Source: Chitinophaga pinensis
Lineage (GTDB): Bacteria; Bacteroidota; Bacteroidia; UBA4408
Direction of reading: 5' to 3'
NCBI GenBank assembly: GCA_945872355.1
Contig: CAMBZU010000006.1
Span: 1-64,000 of the forward strand
Length of the DNA stretch: 64,000 bases
The stretch's first letter is position 1. Each line of letters begins with the position of its first letter. Of this stretch, positions 18,031-28,164 are shown piece by piece. The notes under the pieces were generated by a model. The model was not told the origin of the DNA. It did not search any database and saw nothing but the letters and a program-made list of their open reading frames with translations. Position numbers and translations under genes: made by a program.

Positions 18031-20049
18031 CTATTTATCCTGTATCAATTTTTCGATGGCATACATTTCATCTCTGAGGCGCGCTGCTTCCATAAAATCC
18101 AATTCTTTTGCAGCTGTTTCCATTTGTTTTTTTGTAGCCTGAAGTGTTTTTTTCAATTGATCTTTGTTCATATATTGCACCACAGGATCAGCAGCAATAC
18201 TAATGTTCTCTGGCTCAGTATAAGAATGACTATTAAATCTTGCATCACGAGCTTTATGTCCCGATAAAACGGCATCGGTAGATTTATTAATTTGTGTTGG
18301 AACAAGGCCATGCTTGGTATTGTAAGCAATTTGCTTTTCACGCTTTCTATCGGTTTCATCAATGGTAAGTTTCATCGATTTAGTGATATTGTCGGCATAC
18401 ATAATTACTTTGCCATTAACGTTACGCGCAGCACGACCCGCTGTTTGCGTTAAGGAGCGGTGTGATCTTAAGAAACCTTCTTTATCAGCATCTAAGATGG
18501 CAACTAGTGAAACCTCTGGCAAATCAAGACCTTCACGCAATAAATTCACACCTATAAGCACATCAAACTTACCTATTCGCAAATCATGTAAAATTTCTAC
18601 GCGTTCTAAGGTATCTACTTCTGAGTGAATATACCTACAACGAATATTTAAATTAGCCATATATTTTGCCAGTTCCTCTGCCATACGTTTCGTTAAAGTG
18701 GTTACTAAAACGCGCTCATTCAAATCAATACGTAATTGGCATTCATCTAATAAATCATCTACCTGATTAATACTTGGTCTAACCTCAATTACAGGATCTA
18801 AAAGACCTGTAGGTCTTATTACCTGTTCAACCACAACACCACCACTTTTTTCTAATTCAAAATCTGCAGGTGTGGCGCTTACGTAAATTACCTGATTAAT
18901 TAAACTTTCAAACTCATCAAACTGCAATGGACGATTATCCATTGCTGCGGGCAAGCGAAATCCATAATCTACTAAATTTACTTTTCGTGATCTATCGCCA
19001 CCATACATACCTCTAATTTGAGGAATGGTAACATGGCTTTCATCAATAATGGTGATGTAATCTTTCGGAAAATAATCTATCAAACAAAAGGGCCTGGCAC
19101 CTGGTTTACGTTTATCAAAATATCTCGAATAGTTTTCAATACCGCTGCAATAGCCTAGTTCACGCATCATTTCTAAATCAAAAGTAACCCTATCTTCCAG
19201 TCGTTTAGCTTCTAAATGCTTGTCCATTTCTTTAAGATAATCAACCTGCTTTACCATATCCTCTTGTATTTGAAAAATGGCTTGCAACATACTGTCTTTG
19301 GTTGTTACAAATAAGTTGGCAGGACTAATAACTGCTTGCGTTAATGCTTCAATTTTCATTCCTGAAACTGGATCAAAAGAATCTATAGATTCAATTTCAT
19401 CGCCGTAGAAAACAACCCTAAAACCATAGTCGTAATAGGCCAAATAAATATCTACTGTATCGCCTTTCACTCTAAATTTTCCTCTCACAAAATCGGTTTC
19501 GGTGCGAGAATATAAACTACCAACAAGTAAGTGCAAAAATTTATTCCTACTCAGGAGTTGACCTGTTTTTATTCTAATTACATTCTCGTAATAGTCGCTA
19601 GGATTTCCCATACCATAAATGCAAGATACTGAAGAAACCACAATGATATCTTGCCTTCCACTCAACAAAGTAGATGCTGTGCTTAAGCGTAGTTTTTCTA
19701 TTTCATCATTAATGGCTAAATCCTTTTCAATATATGTATTGGTTGTTGGCAAGAAAGCTTCTGGCTGGTAATAATCATAATAAGAAACAAAATACTCAAC
19801 ACGATTATTGGGAAAAAACTGTTTAAACTCACCATATAATTGGGCAGCCAAGGTTTTATTATGACTTAAAATTAATGCTGGCTTTTGCACTTGTTCAATA
19901 ACATTGGCAATGGTAAATGTTTTACCCGAACCAGTTACACCAAGCAGTGTTTGGTTTGGATTGCCCGCGTTTACGCCTTCGCTTAACTGCCTGATGGCTT
20001 CCGGCTGATCTCCGGTGGGTTTATAGTCAGAAACAATTTCGAATTTCAC
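18031..20049 (-). CDS. uvrB: Excinuclease ABC subunit UvrB
   Basis: GDQPEAIRQL...LLGVTGSGKTFTIANVI, YYDYYQPEAFLPTTNTYIEKD, SVSCIYGMGNP, LLREGLDLPEVSLVAILDADKEGFLRS, C-terminal UVR motif. Confidence 0.99.
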   Translation of the reverse strand: MKFEIVSDYKPTGDQPEAIRQLSEGVNAGNPNQTLLGVTGSGKTFTIANVIEQVQKPALILSHNKTLAAQLYGEFKQFFPNNRVEYFVSYYDYYQPEAFLPTTNTYIEKDLAINDEIEKLRLSTASTLLSGRQDIIVVSSVSCIYGMGNPSDYYENVIRIKTGQLLSRNKFLHLLVGSLYSRTETDFVRGKFRVKGDTVDIYLAYYDYGFRVVFYGDEIESIDSFDPVSGMKIEALTQAVISPANLFVTTKDSMLQAIFQIQEDMVKQVDYLKEMDKHLEAKRLEDRVTFDLEMMRELGYCSGIENYSRYFDKRKPGARPFCLIDYFPKDYITIIDESHVTIPQIRGMYGGDRSRKVNLVDYGFRLPAAMDNRPLQFDEFESLINQVIYVSATPADFELEKSGGVVVEQVIRPTGLLDPVIEVRPSINQVDDLLDECQLRIDLNERVLVTTLTKRMAEELAKYMANLNIRCRYIHSEVDTLERVEILHDLRIGKFDVLIGVNLLREGLDLPEVSLVAILDADKEGFLRSHRSLTQTAGRAARNVNGKVIMYADNITKSMKLTIDETDRKREKQIAYNTKHGLVPTQINKSTDAVLSGHKARDARFNSHSYTEPENISIAADPVVQYMNKDQLKKTLQATKKQMETAAKELDFMEAARLRDEMYAIEKLIQDK

Positions 20050-20204
20050 AAGGCGAAGTTAGTTTTTTTTATTAAAGTATGAATAGATGAGGCGCTTATT
20101 CGATTGATTTAACAGTACTTTTAACGCACTTAAAACATCTTAATAATGCTTGGTTAATAAGTACTTTCAATAAATTAAATATACACTTGTAAGTTAATGA
20201 TTGG

Positions 20205-22532
20205 ATGTCTATTTTGGGGCTATTAAATTTTTGCTTTTTGAAACGTATTAAAAAGGAGATAGATCGTTATGATAACTTGAGAAAAGTGATTTACTTTTTT
20301 CCAGTACAACTATTTTTAGTGCATTTCAAAAAAAACCAAATGATGTTGGTTTATTGGCTTATTTTATTTGGCTTTATCTTACAAAAAATTGCCCCTAAAT
20401 ACGGCATTCCCTATTTATTTTTAAATCCTGAGTATTTAGATGATGTTAATTTTTGGTCCTACCTCATCATCGGTTTTGGGGTTGGTGGATTTACGATGGC
20501 ATTTAATATTTCGAGTTATATTATGAATGCCTTTCGCTTTCCATTTTTGGCCACCACTTCCAATCCATTTTTAAAATACTGCCTCAATAATTTCATCATT
20601 CCCAGCTCATTTATTATTGTTTATTGCGTTCAAATTTATTTTTTTCAAATTAAAAATCAATTCTTGTCGGTATCTGAAACGCTCTTTGAAATAACAGGTT
20701 TTCTGTTAGGCGTTTTTCTTTTTCTGTTTTTATCTATCAGCTATTTCTTTAAAACCAATAAAGATTTGTTTAAAATGTTTGGTATTAAAATAGAGGAAGG
20801 CGATGAGTTAAAAGTAAAATTTAAGACAAGTAGAATTACACTTAAAAAAAATATGGACTGGCAAACCATAGATAAAAGCCAGCGCGATTGGCATGTTGAA
20901 ACATATTGGAGCACATTTACAAAAATTAGAAAGGCACGTGATTTTCATCATTACGATAAAGAAATGTTGTTGAATGTTTTCCGCCAAAACCAAACCAATG
21001 CGGCACTTTTTGAAGTATTTGTAGTAATCAGTTTACTGATATTGGGAATGTTTAGAGAAAATCCTTTTTTTGAGATACCCGCAGGCGCAAGTATTTTGTT
21101 ACTTTTTACCATGTATTTAATGCTAAATAGCGCAGTATACAATTGGTTGAGAGGCTGGAGCACGAGTGTATTTTTTATGATTTTGTTGGTGATTAATTCC
21201 ATATTTGCATGGAGTTTTTTTAACGTTATGAATGGGGCTTATGGATTAAATTATCATACTGAAAAAGCAAGATATACCAGACAAACATTACAAAAGTTTG
21301 ATGCTAATAAGCAATATTTAGAGGCCGATATGCAGTCGACCTTAGAAATACTTAATAAATGGAGAGTTAAAAACACTTTGAATAGCATGCAAATGCATCA
21401 TAAACCAAAACTTATTATCATCAATACAAGTGGTGGTGGTTTACGCAGCGCCCTATGGACCTTTTACTCCTTACAATATGCCGATAGTCTGCTTAATGGC
21501 GAATTGTTAAAGCATACTGAATTAATTACTGGTGCATCAGGCGGCATGCTAGGTGCGGCCTATCTTAGAGAATTGTTATTACGAAAATATGATCATAAAA
21601 TTAAAACATTAAATCGCCAAAGTTATATCGATAATATTGCCAAAGATGTACTTAATCCTGTTGTATTTGCAATGACTGTAAATGATCTTTTTTTACGATT
21701 AGAAAATATAAAAATTGGTGCTAATGTTTATAAGAAAGATAGGGCTTACGCTTTAGAGAATAAGATCAATCAAAACACGAATTATGTTTTAGACAAGAAG
21801 CTCATGGACTATGAAATTCCTGAAAAGGAAGCAAAAATACCGATGATGATTTTTTCTCCCTCCATTCTCAATGATGGTAAGAAATTATATATCAGTAGCC
21901 AACATATTTCTTACATGTCGCAGAGCAATAGCACCCAAAATATAAATAAGTATAATTTAATTGAAGGAATTGAATTTAGGAGATTTTTTAAAAATCAAGA
22001 GGCAGATAGTTTGCTCTTTACAAGCGCCATAAGAATGAGTGCTACATTTCCTTTTGTATCGCCTGTTGTGAGCTTACCAAGCAGTCCTGTAATAGATGTT
22101 GTTGATGCAGGAGGTAGAGATAATTATGGTGTAGAAACTTCACTAAAATTTTTATATACTTTTAGAAATTGGATAAGCACCAATACGAGTGGGGTTGTGA
22201 TTTTACAGATACGCGATAGAAGAAAACAAAAGACAGATGAGTCGAACGACAATCCTACTTTAATGCAAAGTATTACTGCGCCTGCCGAAAGTTTGTATGA
22301 TAATTTATTTGCTGTACAAGATTTGAATCAAAATGCATTACTTACCTATGCTGGCTTGTGGTTTGATGGCAAGATTGATGTAGTAGATTTTGAATTGAGA
22401 AATGAAAAACCAGATAAGATATCATTAAGTTGGCATCTTACTAAAAAAGAGAAAAAGAAAGTGATGGAGAGTATTCATCTCCCCGAAAATCAATTGGCCT
22501 TTAAACGTTTGAAAGTGCTTTTAGAAGAGTAA
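20205..22532 (+). CDS. Polytopic membrane protein with patatin-like phospholipase domain
   Basis: Multiple N-terminal TMs; INTSGGGLRSALW oxyanion motif, ELITGASGGMLGAAYLREL nucleophile elbow, VVDAGGRDNYG catalytic Asp. Confidence 0.88.
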   Translation: MSILGLLNFCFLKRIKKEIDRYDNLRKVIYFFPVQLFLVHFKKNQMMLVYWLILFGFILQKIAPKYGIPYLFLNPEYLDDVNFWSYLIIGFGVGGFTMAFNISSYIMNAFRFPFLATTSNPFLKYCLNNFIIPSSFIIVYCVQIYFFQIKNQFLSVSETLFEITGFLLGVFLFLFLSISYFFKTNKDLFKMFGIKIEEGDELKVKFKTSRITLKKNMDWQTIDKSQRDWHVETYWSTFTKIRKARDFHHYDKEMLLNVFRQNQTNAALFEVFVVISLLILGMFRENPFFEIPAGASILLLFTMYLMLNSAVYNWLRGWSTSVFFMILLVINSIFAWSFFNVMNGAYGLNYHTEKARYTRQTLQKFDANKQYLEADMQSTLEILNKWRVKNTLNSMQMHHKPKLIIINTSGGGLRSALWTFYSLQYADSLLNGELLKHTELITGASGGMLGAAYLRELLLRKYDHKIKTLNRQSYIDNIAKDVLNPVVFAMTVNDLFLRLENIKIGANVYKKDRAYALENKINQNTNYVLDKKLMDYEIPEKEAKIPMMIFSPSILNDGKKLYISSQHISYMSQSNSTQNINKYNLIEGIEFRRFFKNQEADSLLFTSAIRMSATFPFVSPVVSLPSSPVIDVVDAGGRDNYGVETSLKFLYTFRNWISTNTSGVVILQIRDRRKQKTDESNDNPTLMQSITAPAESLYDNLFAVQDLNQNALLTYAGLWFDGKIDVVDFELRNEKPDKISLSWHLTKKEKKKVMESIHLPENQLAFKRLKVLLEE

Positions 22533-23018
22533 CTATTTTTCAAACATATCTGCCTTATCTTTTATGCTTTCGTAATACACATCGGGCTGTAAATTTTTAC
22601 CCGCTGCGGCAGCTACCGCCAGCCTATCACAGCATTCATTTTCAGGAATTTCGGCATGCCCTTTAATCCATATAAACTTAACTTTATGTTGGCGGTATAT
22701 GAGCAAAAAACGTTTCCACAAATCTGGATTTTTCTTTTTGGCAAAGCCCTTCTTTTCCCAACCCAATAGCCAACCTTTCTCCACCGAATCAACAACATAT
22801 TTAGAGTCGGAATAAATGGTGATATGAATACCAGGCTTTTTTAGTGTTTCTAATCCAATAATAACAGCTAACAATTCCATTCTGTTGTTGGTAGTTAATC
22901 TAAAGCCATCACTTAATTCTTTTCTATTATGACTACTTAGCAATACCACGCCATATCCTCCTGGACCTGGATTTCCGGTAGCTGCGCCATCGGTGTACAT
23001 AATAACTTGACTCAACAT
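22533..23018 (-). CDS. rnhA: Ribonuclease HI
   Basis: MYTDGAATGNPGPGGYGVVL, TTNNRMELLAVIIGLE, YSDSKYVVDSVEKGW, IKGHAEIPENECCDRLA. Confidence 0.97.
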   Translation of the reverse strand: MLSQVIMYTDGAATGNPGPGGYGVVLLSSHNRKELSDGFRLTTNNRMELLAVIIGLETLKKPGIHITIYSDSKYVVDSVEKGWLLGWEKKGFAKKKNPDLWKRFLLIYRQHKVKFIWIKGHAEIPENECCDRLAVAAAAGKNLQPDVYYESIKDKADMFEK

Positions 23019-23033
23019 ATTTTTATTTTAAAG

Positions 23034-23612
23034 TTATATAACTCCGCTAATGCCAGCGTTTGCTCTAAATAATTTAACCGCAATGGCCAATAAAATTACA
23101 CCAAAAACTTTTCTAACAATATCAATACCCCCCGGACCTAACAATTTTTCGATGTGCATGGTATTTTTTAAAACAATATAAACCAAAGCCACATTTATAA
23201 AAATTGCTATAATAATACTCTCGAGCGCATAGGCTGCTTTTAAAGACAATAAAGTAGTCATAGTTCCAGCGCCAGCTATTAAAGGAAAAGCTATAGGCAC
23301 AATAGCAGCTGTTTTTGAATGACTATCCTTATAAATCTGTATACCTGTAATCATTTCTAAAGCAATAAAAAACAAGATTAAGGAGCCCGCAATGGCAAAA
23401 GAATATACATCAATGCCAATAATATCAAGTATTGAGTTTCCAACAAAAAGAAAAATCATCATTAATAAAAAGGAAACAAAGGTGGCTTTTTCCGAATGTA
23501 TGTGACCAGCCTTTCGGCGCACTTCAATCAACACTGGAATAGAACCAATGATATCGATGACCGCAAACAATATCATTGTAACCGTTAAAATTTCTTTGAT
23601 GTTAAATTGCAT
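23034..23612 (-). CDS. MarC family integral membrane protein
   Basis: LFAVIDIIGSIPVLIEVRRKAG, PLIAGAGTMTTLLSLKA are MarC family hallmarks. Confidence 0.92.
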   Translation of the reverse strand: MQFNIKEILTVTMILFAVIDIIGSIPVLIEVRRKAGHIHSEKATFVSFLLMMIFLFVGNSILDIIGIDVYSFAIAGSLILFFIALEMITGIQIYKDSHSKTAAIVPIAFPLIAGAGTMTTLLSLKAAYALESIIIAIFINVALVYIVLKNTMHIEKLLGPGGIDIVRKVFGVILLAIAVKLFRANAGISGVI

Positions 23613-23826
23613 TGCTTTAAAATTGCTTATTAATTTTTGTGCAAAGAAAAGATATCTATACCGTAAAATTAAACTTCTTTAATGAATTTATCATTCTTAA
23701 AAATTTAGCACTGTTTTAGCAATACATTTTAGTAATGAATAATTTATGATTAACTAAAATTAACTACATTGTGATAACTAAACACAGTCATTTAAGCGTT
23801 AACATTGCACATTAAAACAAAACAAT

Positions 23827-25383
23827 ATGGATAGTATAAACATTCTCTGGGCAGATGATGAAATTGATTTACTTAAACCTCATGTGCTTTTTTTAGAACA
23901 AAAGGGTTATAAAGTAAGCACTGCCAATAGTGGAAATGACGCGCTAGAATTACTTCCAAAAGGAAATTTTGATTTAATTTTTTTAGATGAAAATATGCCG
24001 GGCTTAAGTGGATTAGAAACTTTAGCTAAAATAAAAAACAATTATCCCAATATTCCGGTGGTGATGGTTACAAAAAGTGAAGAAGAAAGCATTATGGAAG
24101 ATGCTATTGGAGCTAAAATAGCAGACTATCTCATCAAACCAGTTAATCCAAATCAGCTCTTATTATCCATCAAAAAAAACCTAGACAACAAGCGTTTAAT
24201 TAGTGAAAAAACAAACGCTGCTTACCAACAAGATTTCAGAAATATTAGTATACAATTGGGCGATAATTTAGACTACCTAGAATGGGTAGAAGTTCATCGT
24301 AAATTGGTATTTTGGGAGTTGGAACTTGAAAAGCTAAGAGACAATGGCATGGTAGAAGTGCTTAGCATGCAAAAGCGAGAGGCAAATGCTCAATTTTGTA
24401 AGTTTATAGAAAAAAATTATCTGTCATGGGTAAATGGCACTGCCAAAGAAATTCCTGTGCAATCTCACACTTTATTTAGTAAAAAAATTGCGCCATTTTT
24501 ATTGGAAGAAGGTCCCATTTTTTTAATCGTAATTGATAACCTCAGATTTGACCAATGGAAAGCCATACAGCCTCTGGTAAATGAGTATTTTAAAACAGAC
24601 ACCGAAGAGTTATTTTATAGCATATTGCCTACAGCCACACAGTATGCAAGAAACGCATTGTTTGCTGGATTAATGCCTTCTCAAATTGAAAAGTTGTATC
24701 CAAAATTATGGTTGAATGATGATGATGAAGGTGGGAAAAATATGCATGAAGAAGAACTGCTAGGTGAACAGTTAAAGCGGAACGGCAAAAACATTAAGTT
24801 TTCATATACCAAAGTAACCAACATAAATGCTGGTAAAAAACTACCTGAAAGTGTAAGTAACATGATGAATAATAAACTGAATGTTATTGTATATAATTTT
24901 GTAGATATGCTAAGCCACGCGCGCACCGAAATGGATATGATTAGGGAATTGGCAGATGAAGAGCCAGCATACCGATCATTAACTGTATCATGGTTTGAGC
25001 ATTCGCCTTTGTTTGAAGCAATGAAAATTATAGCTGAGAAAAAAGCAAGAGTTATTATAACTACCGACCATGGCACTGTGCATGTAAAAGAACCTTCAAA
25101 AATTATTGGCGACAGAAATGTGAATTCTAATTTACGCTACAAACAAGGCAAGAGCTTAGATTATAACAAAAAAGATGTGTTTGAAATTAGAAACCCAGCC
25201 GATGCCTTTTTACCTAAAAATAATGTAAGCTCCTCCTACGTTTTTGCTAAAGAAGATAAGTATTTTGTTTATCCAAACAACTACGCACAATTTGTAAATT
25301 ATTTCAAAAACACCTTTCAACACGGCGGTGTAAGTATGGAAGAAATTTTAATTCCTTTTGTGTCCCTATCGGCTAAACAGTAG
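23827..25383 (+). CDS. porX: T9SS response regulator PorX (receiver plus PglZ domain)
   Basis: INILWADDEIDLLKPHVLFLEQKGY...FDLIFLDENMPGLSGLETL receiver; PglZ domain with LIVIDNLRFDQWKAIQPLV, IITTDHGTVHV. Confidence 0.95.
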   Translation: MDSINILWADDEIDLLKPHVLFLEQKGYKVSTANSGNDALELLPKGNFDLIFLDENMPGLSGLETLAKIKNNYPNIPVVMVTKSEEESIMEDAIGAKIADYLIKPVNPNQLLLSIKKNLDNKRLISEKTNAAYQQDFRNISIQLGDNLDYLEWVEVHRKLVFWELELEKLRDNGMVEVLSMQKREANAQFCKFIEKNYLSWVNGTAKEIPVQSHTLFSKKIAPFLLEEGPIFLIVIDNLRFDQWKAIQPLVNEYFKTDTEELFYSILPTATQYARNALFAGLMPSQIEKLYPKLWLNDDDEGGKNMHEEELLGEQLKRNGKNIKFSYTKVTNINAGKKLPESVSNMMNNKLNVIVYNFVDMLSHARTEMDMIRELADEEPAYRSLTVSWFEHSPLFEAMKIIAEKKARVIITTDHGTVHVKEPSKIIGDRNVNSNLRYKQGKSLDYNKKDVFEIRNPADAFLPKNNVSSSYVFAKEDKYFVYPNNYAQFVNYFKNTFQHGGVSMEEILIPFVSLSAKQ

Positions 25384-26869
25384 TTTGGTTGGGCTTTTCT
25401 TTTAATTGAATGGCTGCTACCATAATGTATGCAATGCTTGTATAATAGAGCAAAGCAGCTTTATCAGTATCTAAAAAATTATTAAAAAAAGCGTGCAAAA
25501 GATAAGTGCATAAACCAAAAAATACCATTAATATTTGTATGCTTATTTTAGGATCATGCGCCTTCTTGTATACTTTTAAGGCATAATAAATAGTTACTAA
25601 AATACTTCCAAAATAAAAAAACAAACTTAAGATACCTGTTTCAGAAAGAAGCAGCAAATACTCTGAATGCGCTGTTCCGCCTTTTCCTTTTTTAATATTG
25701 TAAGGACTTGTTACACTTATTCTAGTCATTTCACTTTTCTTTTGGTAAGATAAGTATTCAAATTGATAGGTGCCAGGTCCGCAACCCAAAAATGGTTTAT
25801 CTAAAAACATGCGCCATGCGCAGGACCATCGATTTAAGCGCTCGGCATTGGATTGATCATTTGTGATGTTTGTTACCGATTTTGTTTGTTGTTCGAGTGT
25901 GGCATTCTTTGCATTTGAATCTGACTTGTTTTGTTTTATGCCATCAATAATCTCAGCTTGATAAACAAACAATAAAATAATTACAGAAAAAATTGTTACT
26001 GCTAATCCTTTAAAACTTAAACCCGCATTAATTGCAAATGTTATTACTACAGCAATTAGCAAACTAATCCAACCTGCTCTGCAATAGGTAAAAAAGAAAA
26101 AAGTGAGCAGGGCCAATGCTAAGCAGCCTATCCAAAACTTTTGATTAAAATTTATACCTAATACTTTGCTATTATAATAAGCCAAAATTGGCAATGGTAT
26201 GATAAAAGCCAAGCAGGCACTATATATGGTGTGATCTGCATAAAAAGGTTCTGTAACCGTGCCACTAATATCTTTTGAAAGTCCGTAATCAAAATGTTTG
26301 ATAAAAATAAGAATTCCAACAATTAAAATTGAGAAAGTATATACCTTTAAAAGCTTTATATGACTGATTTGCTGCTTCAAATATAAATCGGCACTTACCA
26401 CAAAAAACACGATAAAATAACATGATTTAAGAAATATTGTCTTTAAAGAAACCAACGGAATATCAGATCTTATTGTTGATACAAATTGCATCAACAAGCA
26501 TAAAATAGATAACAAAAAAATAGGATGTTTCAGCATGCTAGAAGATACTTTATATCCAAACAAAAGCTTTATTAAAAAGGCTATTGTGATTATAGCTTCA
26601 ATTGGTTGAGAAGGCAAGAGTAAAGTTACATCAGATAAGAATATTTTTTGATTTACTGCAAATGGAATTACAAATACCATTATCATATAAAAATGCGATA
26701 AATTAAATTGTGCAATTACATAAGCCAAAGCCAATATTGTAATTGCGATATATACAGGTAAGGCATAGCTAGAAGCAAAAAAAAACAGCAATAAAAATAC
26801 AATTCCTATCAAGGAGCTTATTTTGCTAAAGCGTGTAATTTCAGAAAAAGCAATGTTTTTGTAGGTCAT
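25373..26869 (-). CDS. O-antigen ligase family (Wzy-like) membrane protein
   Basis: Polytopic; AWRMFLDKPFLGCGPGTYQFEYLSYQ...AHSEYLLLLSETGILSLFFYFG typical O-antigen ligase region. Confidence 0.88.
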   Translation of the reverse strand: MTYKNIAFSEITRFSKISSLIGIVFLLLFFFASSYALPVYIAITILALAYVIAQFNLSHFYMIMVFVIPFAVNQKIFLSDVTLLLPSQPIEAIITIAFLIKLLFGYKVSSSMLKHPIFLLSILCLLMQFVSTIRSDIPLVSLKTIFLKSCYFIVFFVVSADLYLKQQISHIKLLKVYTFSILIVGILIFIKHFDYGLSKDISGTVTEPFYADHTIYSACLAFIIPLPILAYYNSKVLGINFNQKFWIGCLALALLTFFFFTYCRAGWISLLIAVVITFAINAGLSFKGLAVTIFSVIILLFVYQAEIIDGIKQNKSDSNAKNATLEQQTKSVTNITNDQSNAERLNRWSCAWRMFLDKPFLGCGPGTYQFEYLSYQKKSEMTRISVTSPYNIKKGKGGTAHSEYLLLLSETGILSLFFYFGSILVTIYYALKVYKKAHDPKISIQILMVFFGLCTYLLHAFFNNFLDTDKAALLYYTSIAYIMVAAIQLKEKPNQTTV

Positions 26870-26875
26870 TAGTAC

Positions 26876-27844
26876 CTATTTAATATATTCCTTTTTTAAT
26901 TGCATCATTCTATGCATTGCTAAAATAACAAAGCATGAAATAATAAATGCACTAATCATTGATACAAGCACAATGATTGCTCTTTTTGGCGCGTCTTTTT
27001 TATCTGGTACTTGCGCAGGAGTTATGATATAAGCATCAGCAATTTTAGTATTCAATGATTGGTTGGCTTGCTCGTAACTGTCTTTCAATGCGTAAAAACG
27101 AGCAAGTTTGTCTTCATATTCAAATAATAATTCTAGTAATTCTTTATGCTTATCATTTCTGTATTTAGCAATATAATCGCTTAAATTAATTTGGGCTTTA
27201 ATTCTTTCGGCATATTTTTGTTTAGTTAGCGTATTGTAGTTTAACAAAACATTGCTGTTAATACGTTGCATCTCCTCCCCCAACCTTTCTAATTCAGCGG
27301 TGGCAATCAACATGTTTTTTTGCATATTGTTTACGGCTTCAATTAAATTTTGCTTAAAAATATAGGTCTTAACTTTATCGCCTGTTTGAATAATTTCATT
27401 ACACATTAAAGCAGCCAAAGTAGGATCTTCATCAAAAACTGTAACAGAAATTGAATTATATCTTGTTCTATCCACAATAATATTTTCGCTATACAATTTA
27501 TTTAATTTGAATTGCTTATTGTCTTCTTGCTTTTCAATTTTGTAATGCTCCATTAATTTAAATCTTTTAATAATGGAATCTCTCAATAAACTACTTTTAA
27601 GAATTTGAATATGTTCATCTATTTCTTTATCGGCACCAAACCTCAAATCATATTCAGCAATTAACTTGGCCGAATAAGAAGCAGGAGGATAAATAATAGC
27701 TTCGGCTTTAAATATTGGCGGCAAAAAAAAGGGCATTGTAAAAATGATGGCAGCCACAACCGCAATGGCAGTAGTAATTAAAATCACTTTGCGCCAACCA
27801 TAAAGTATAATCAATGGCATAGCATTGTCAGTTTCAGTTTTCAT
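26876..27844 (-). CDS. Wzz/chain-length-determinant-like protein
   Basis: Two terminal TMs; FKAEAIIYPPASYSAKL..., coiled coil, AQVPDKKDAPKRAIIVLVSMISAFI. Confidence 0.85.
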   Translation of the reverse strand: MKTETDNAMPLIILYGWRKVILITTAIAVVAAIIFTMPFFLPPIFKAEAIIYPPASYSAKLIAEYDLRFGADKEIDEHIQILKSSLLRDSIIKRFKLMEHYKIEKQEDNKQFKLNKLYSENIIVDRTRYNSISVTVFDEDPTLAALMCNEIIQTGDKVKTYIFKQNLIEAVNNMQKNMLIATAELERLGEEMQRINSNVLLNYNTLTKQKYAERIKAQINLSDYIAKYRNDKHKELLELLFEYEDKLARFYALKDSYEQANQSLNTKIADAYIITPAQVPDKKDAPKRAIIVLVSMISAFIISCFVILAMHRMMQLKKEYIK

Positions 27845-28136
27845 AGGTTTTAAGAATCGTAGTTAACAAACCTACGTTATTTTTTTGAATCAACAATTTG
27901 AAACATGGCGCGCTTGTAATTCAATAATTGCATTATTTATTACGACAAAGGGCAAATGGAAACAATTTAAACATTTCGCATGTAAAAGCGAGATGCAGCA
28001 AAGCAAATTGATTTCAATTGCAAAAATAGTAAGGATTTTTTAAGTGTTACAACAACAATTGCATTGGCTTTAATGTTGATAACATAATATTAGGCAAAAC
28101 AAGTGCGATAAACTTTATAAATATTAAATAAATAGC

Positions 28137-28144
28137 TACTTTTG
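28137..28144 (+). promoter_or_regulatory. Candidate Bacteroidota -7 element (TACTTTTG) of the acyl-CoA dehydrogenase gene
   Basis: TAnnTTTG match 20 bp upstream of the start codon; -33 element not clear. Confidence 0.4.
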
Positions 28145-28164
28145 CCGCGCAAAAACTAAAAAAA

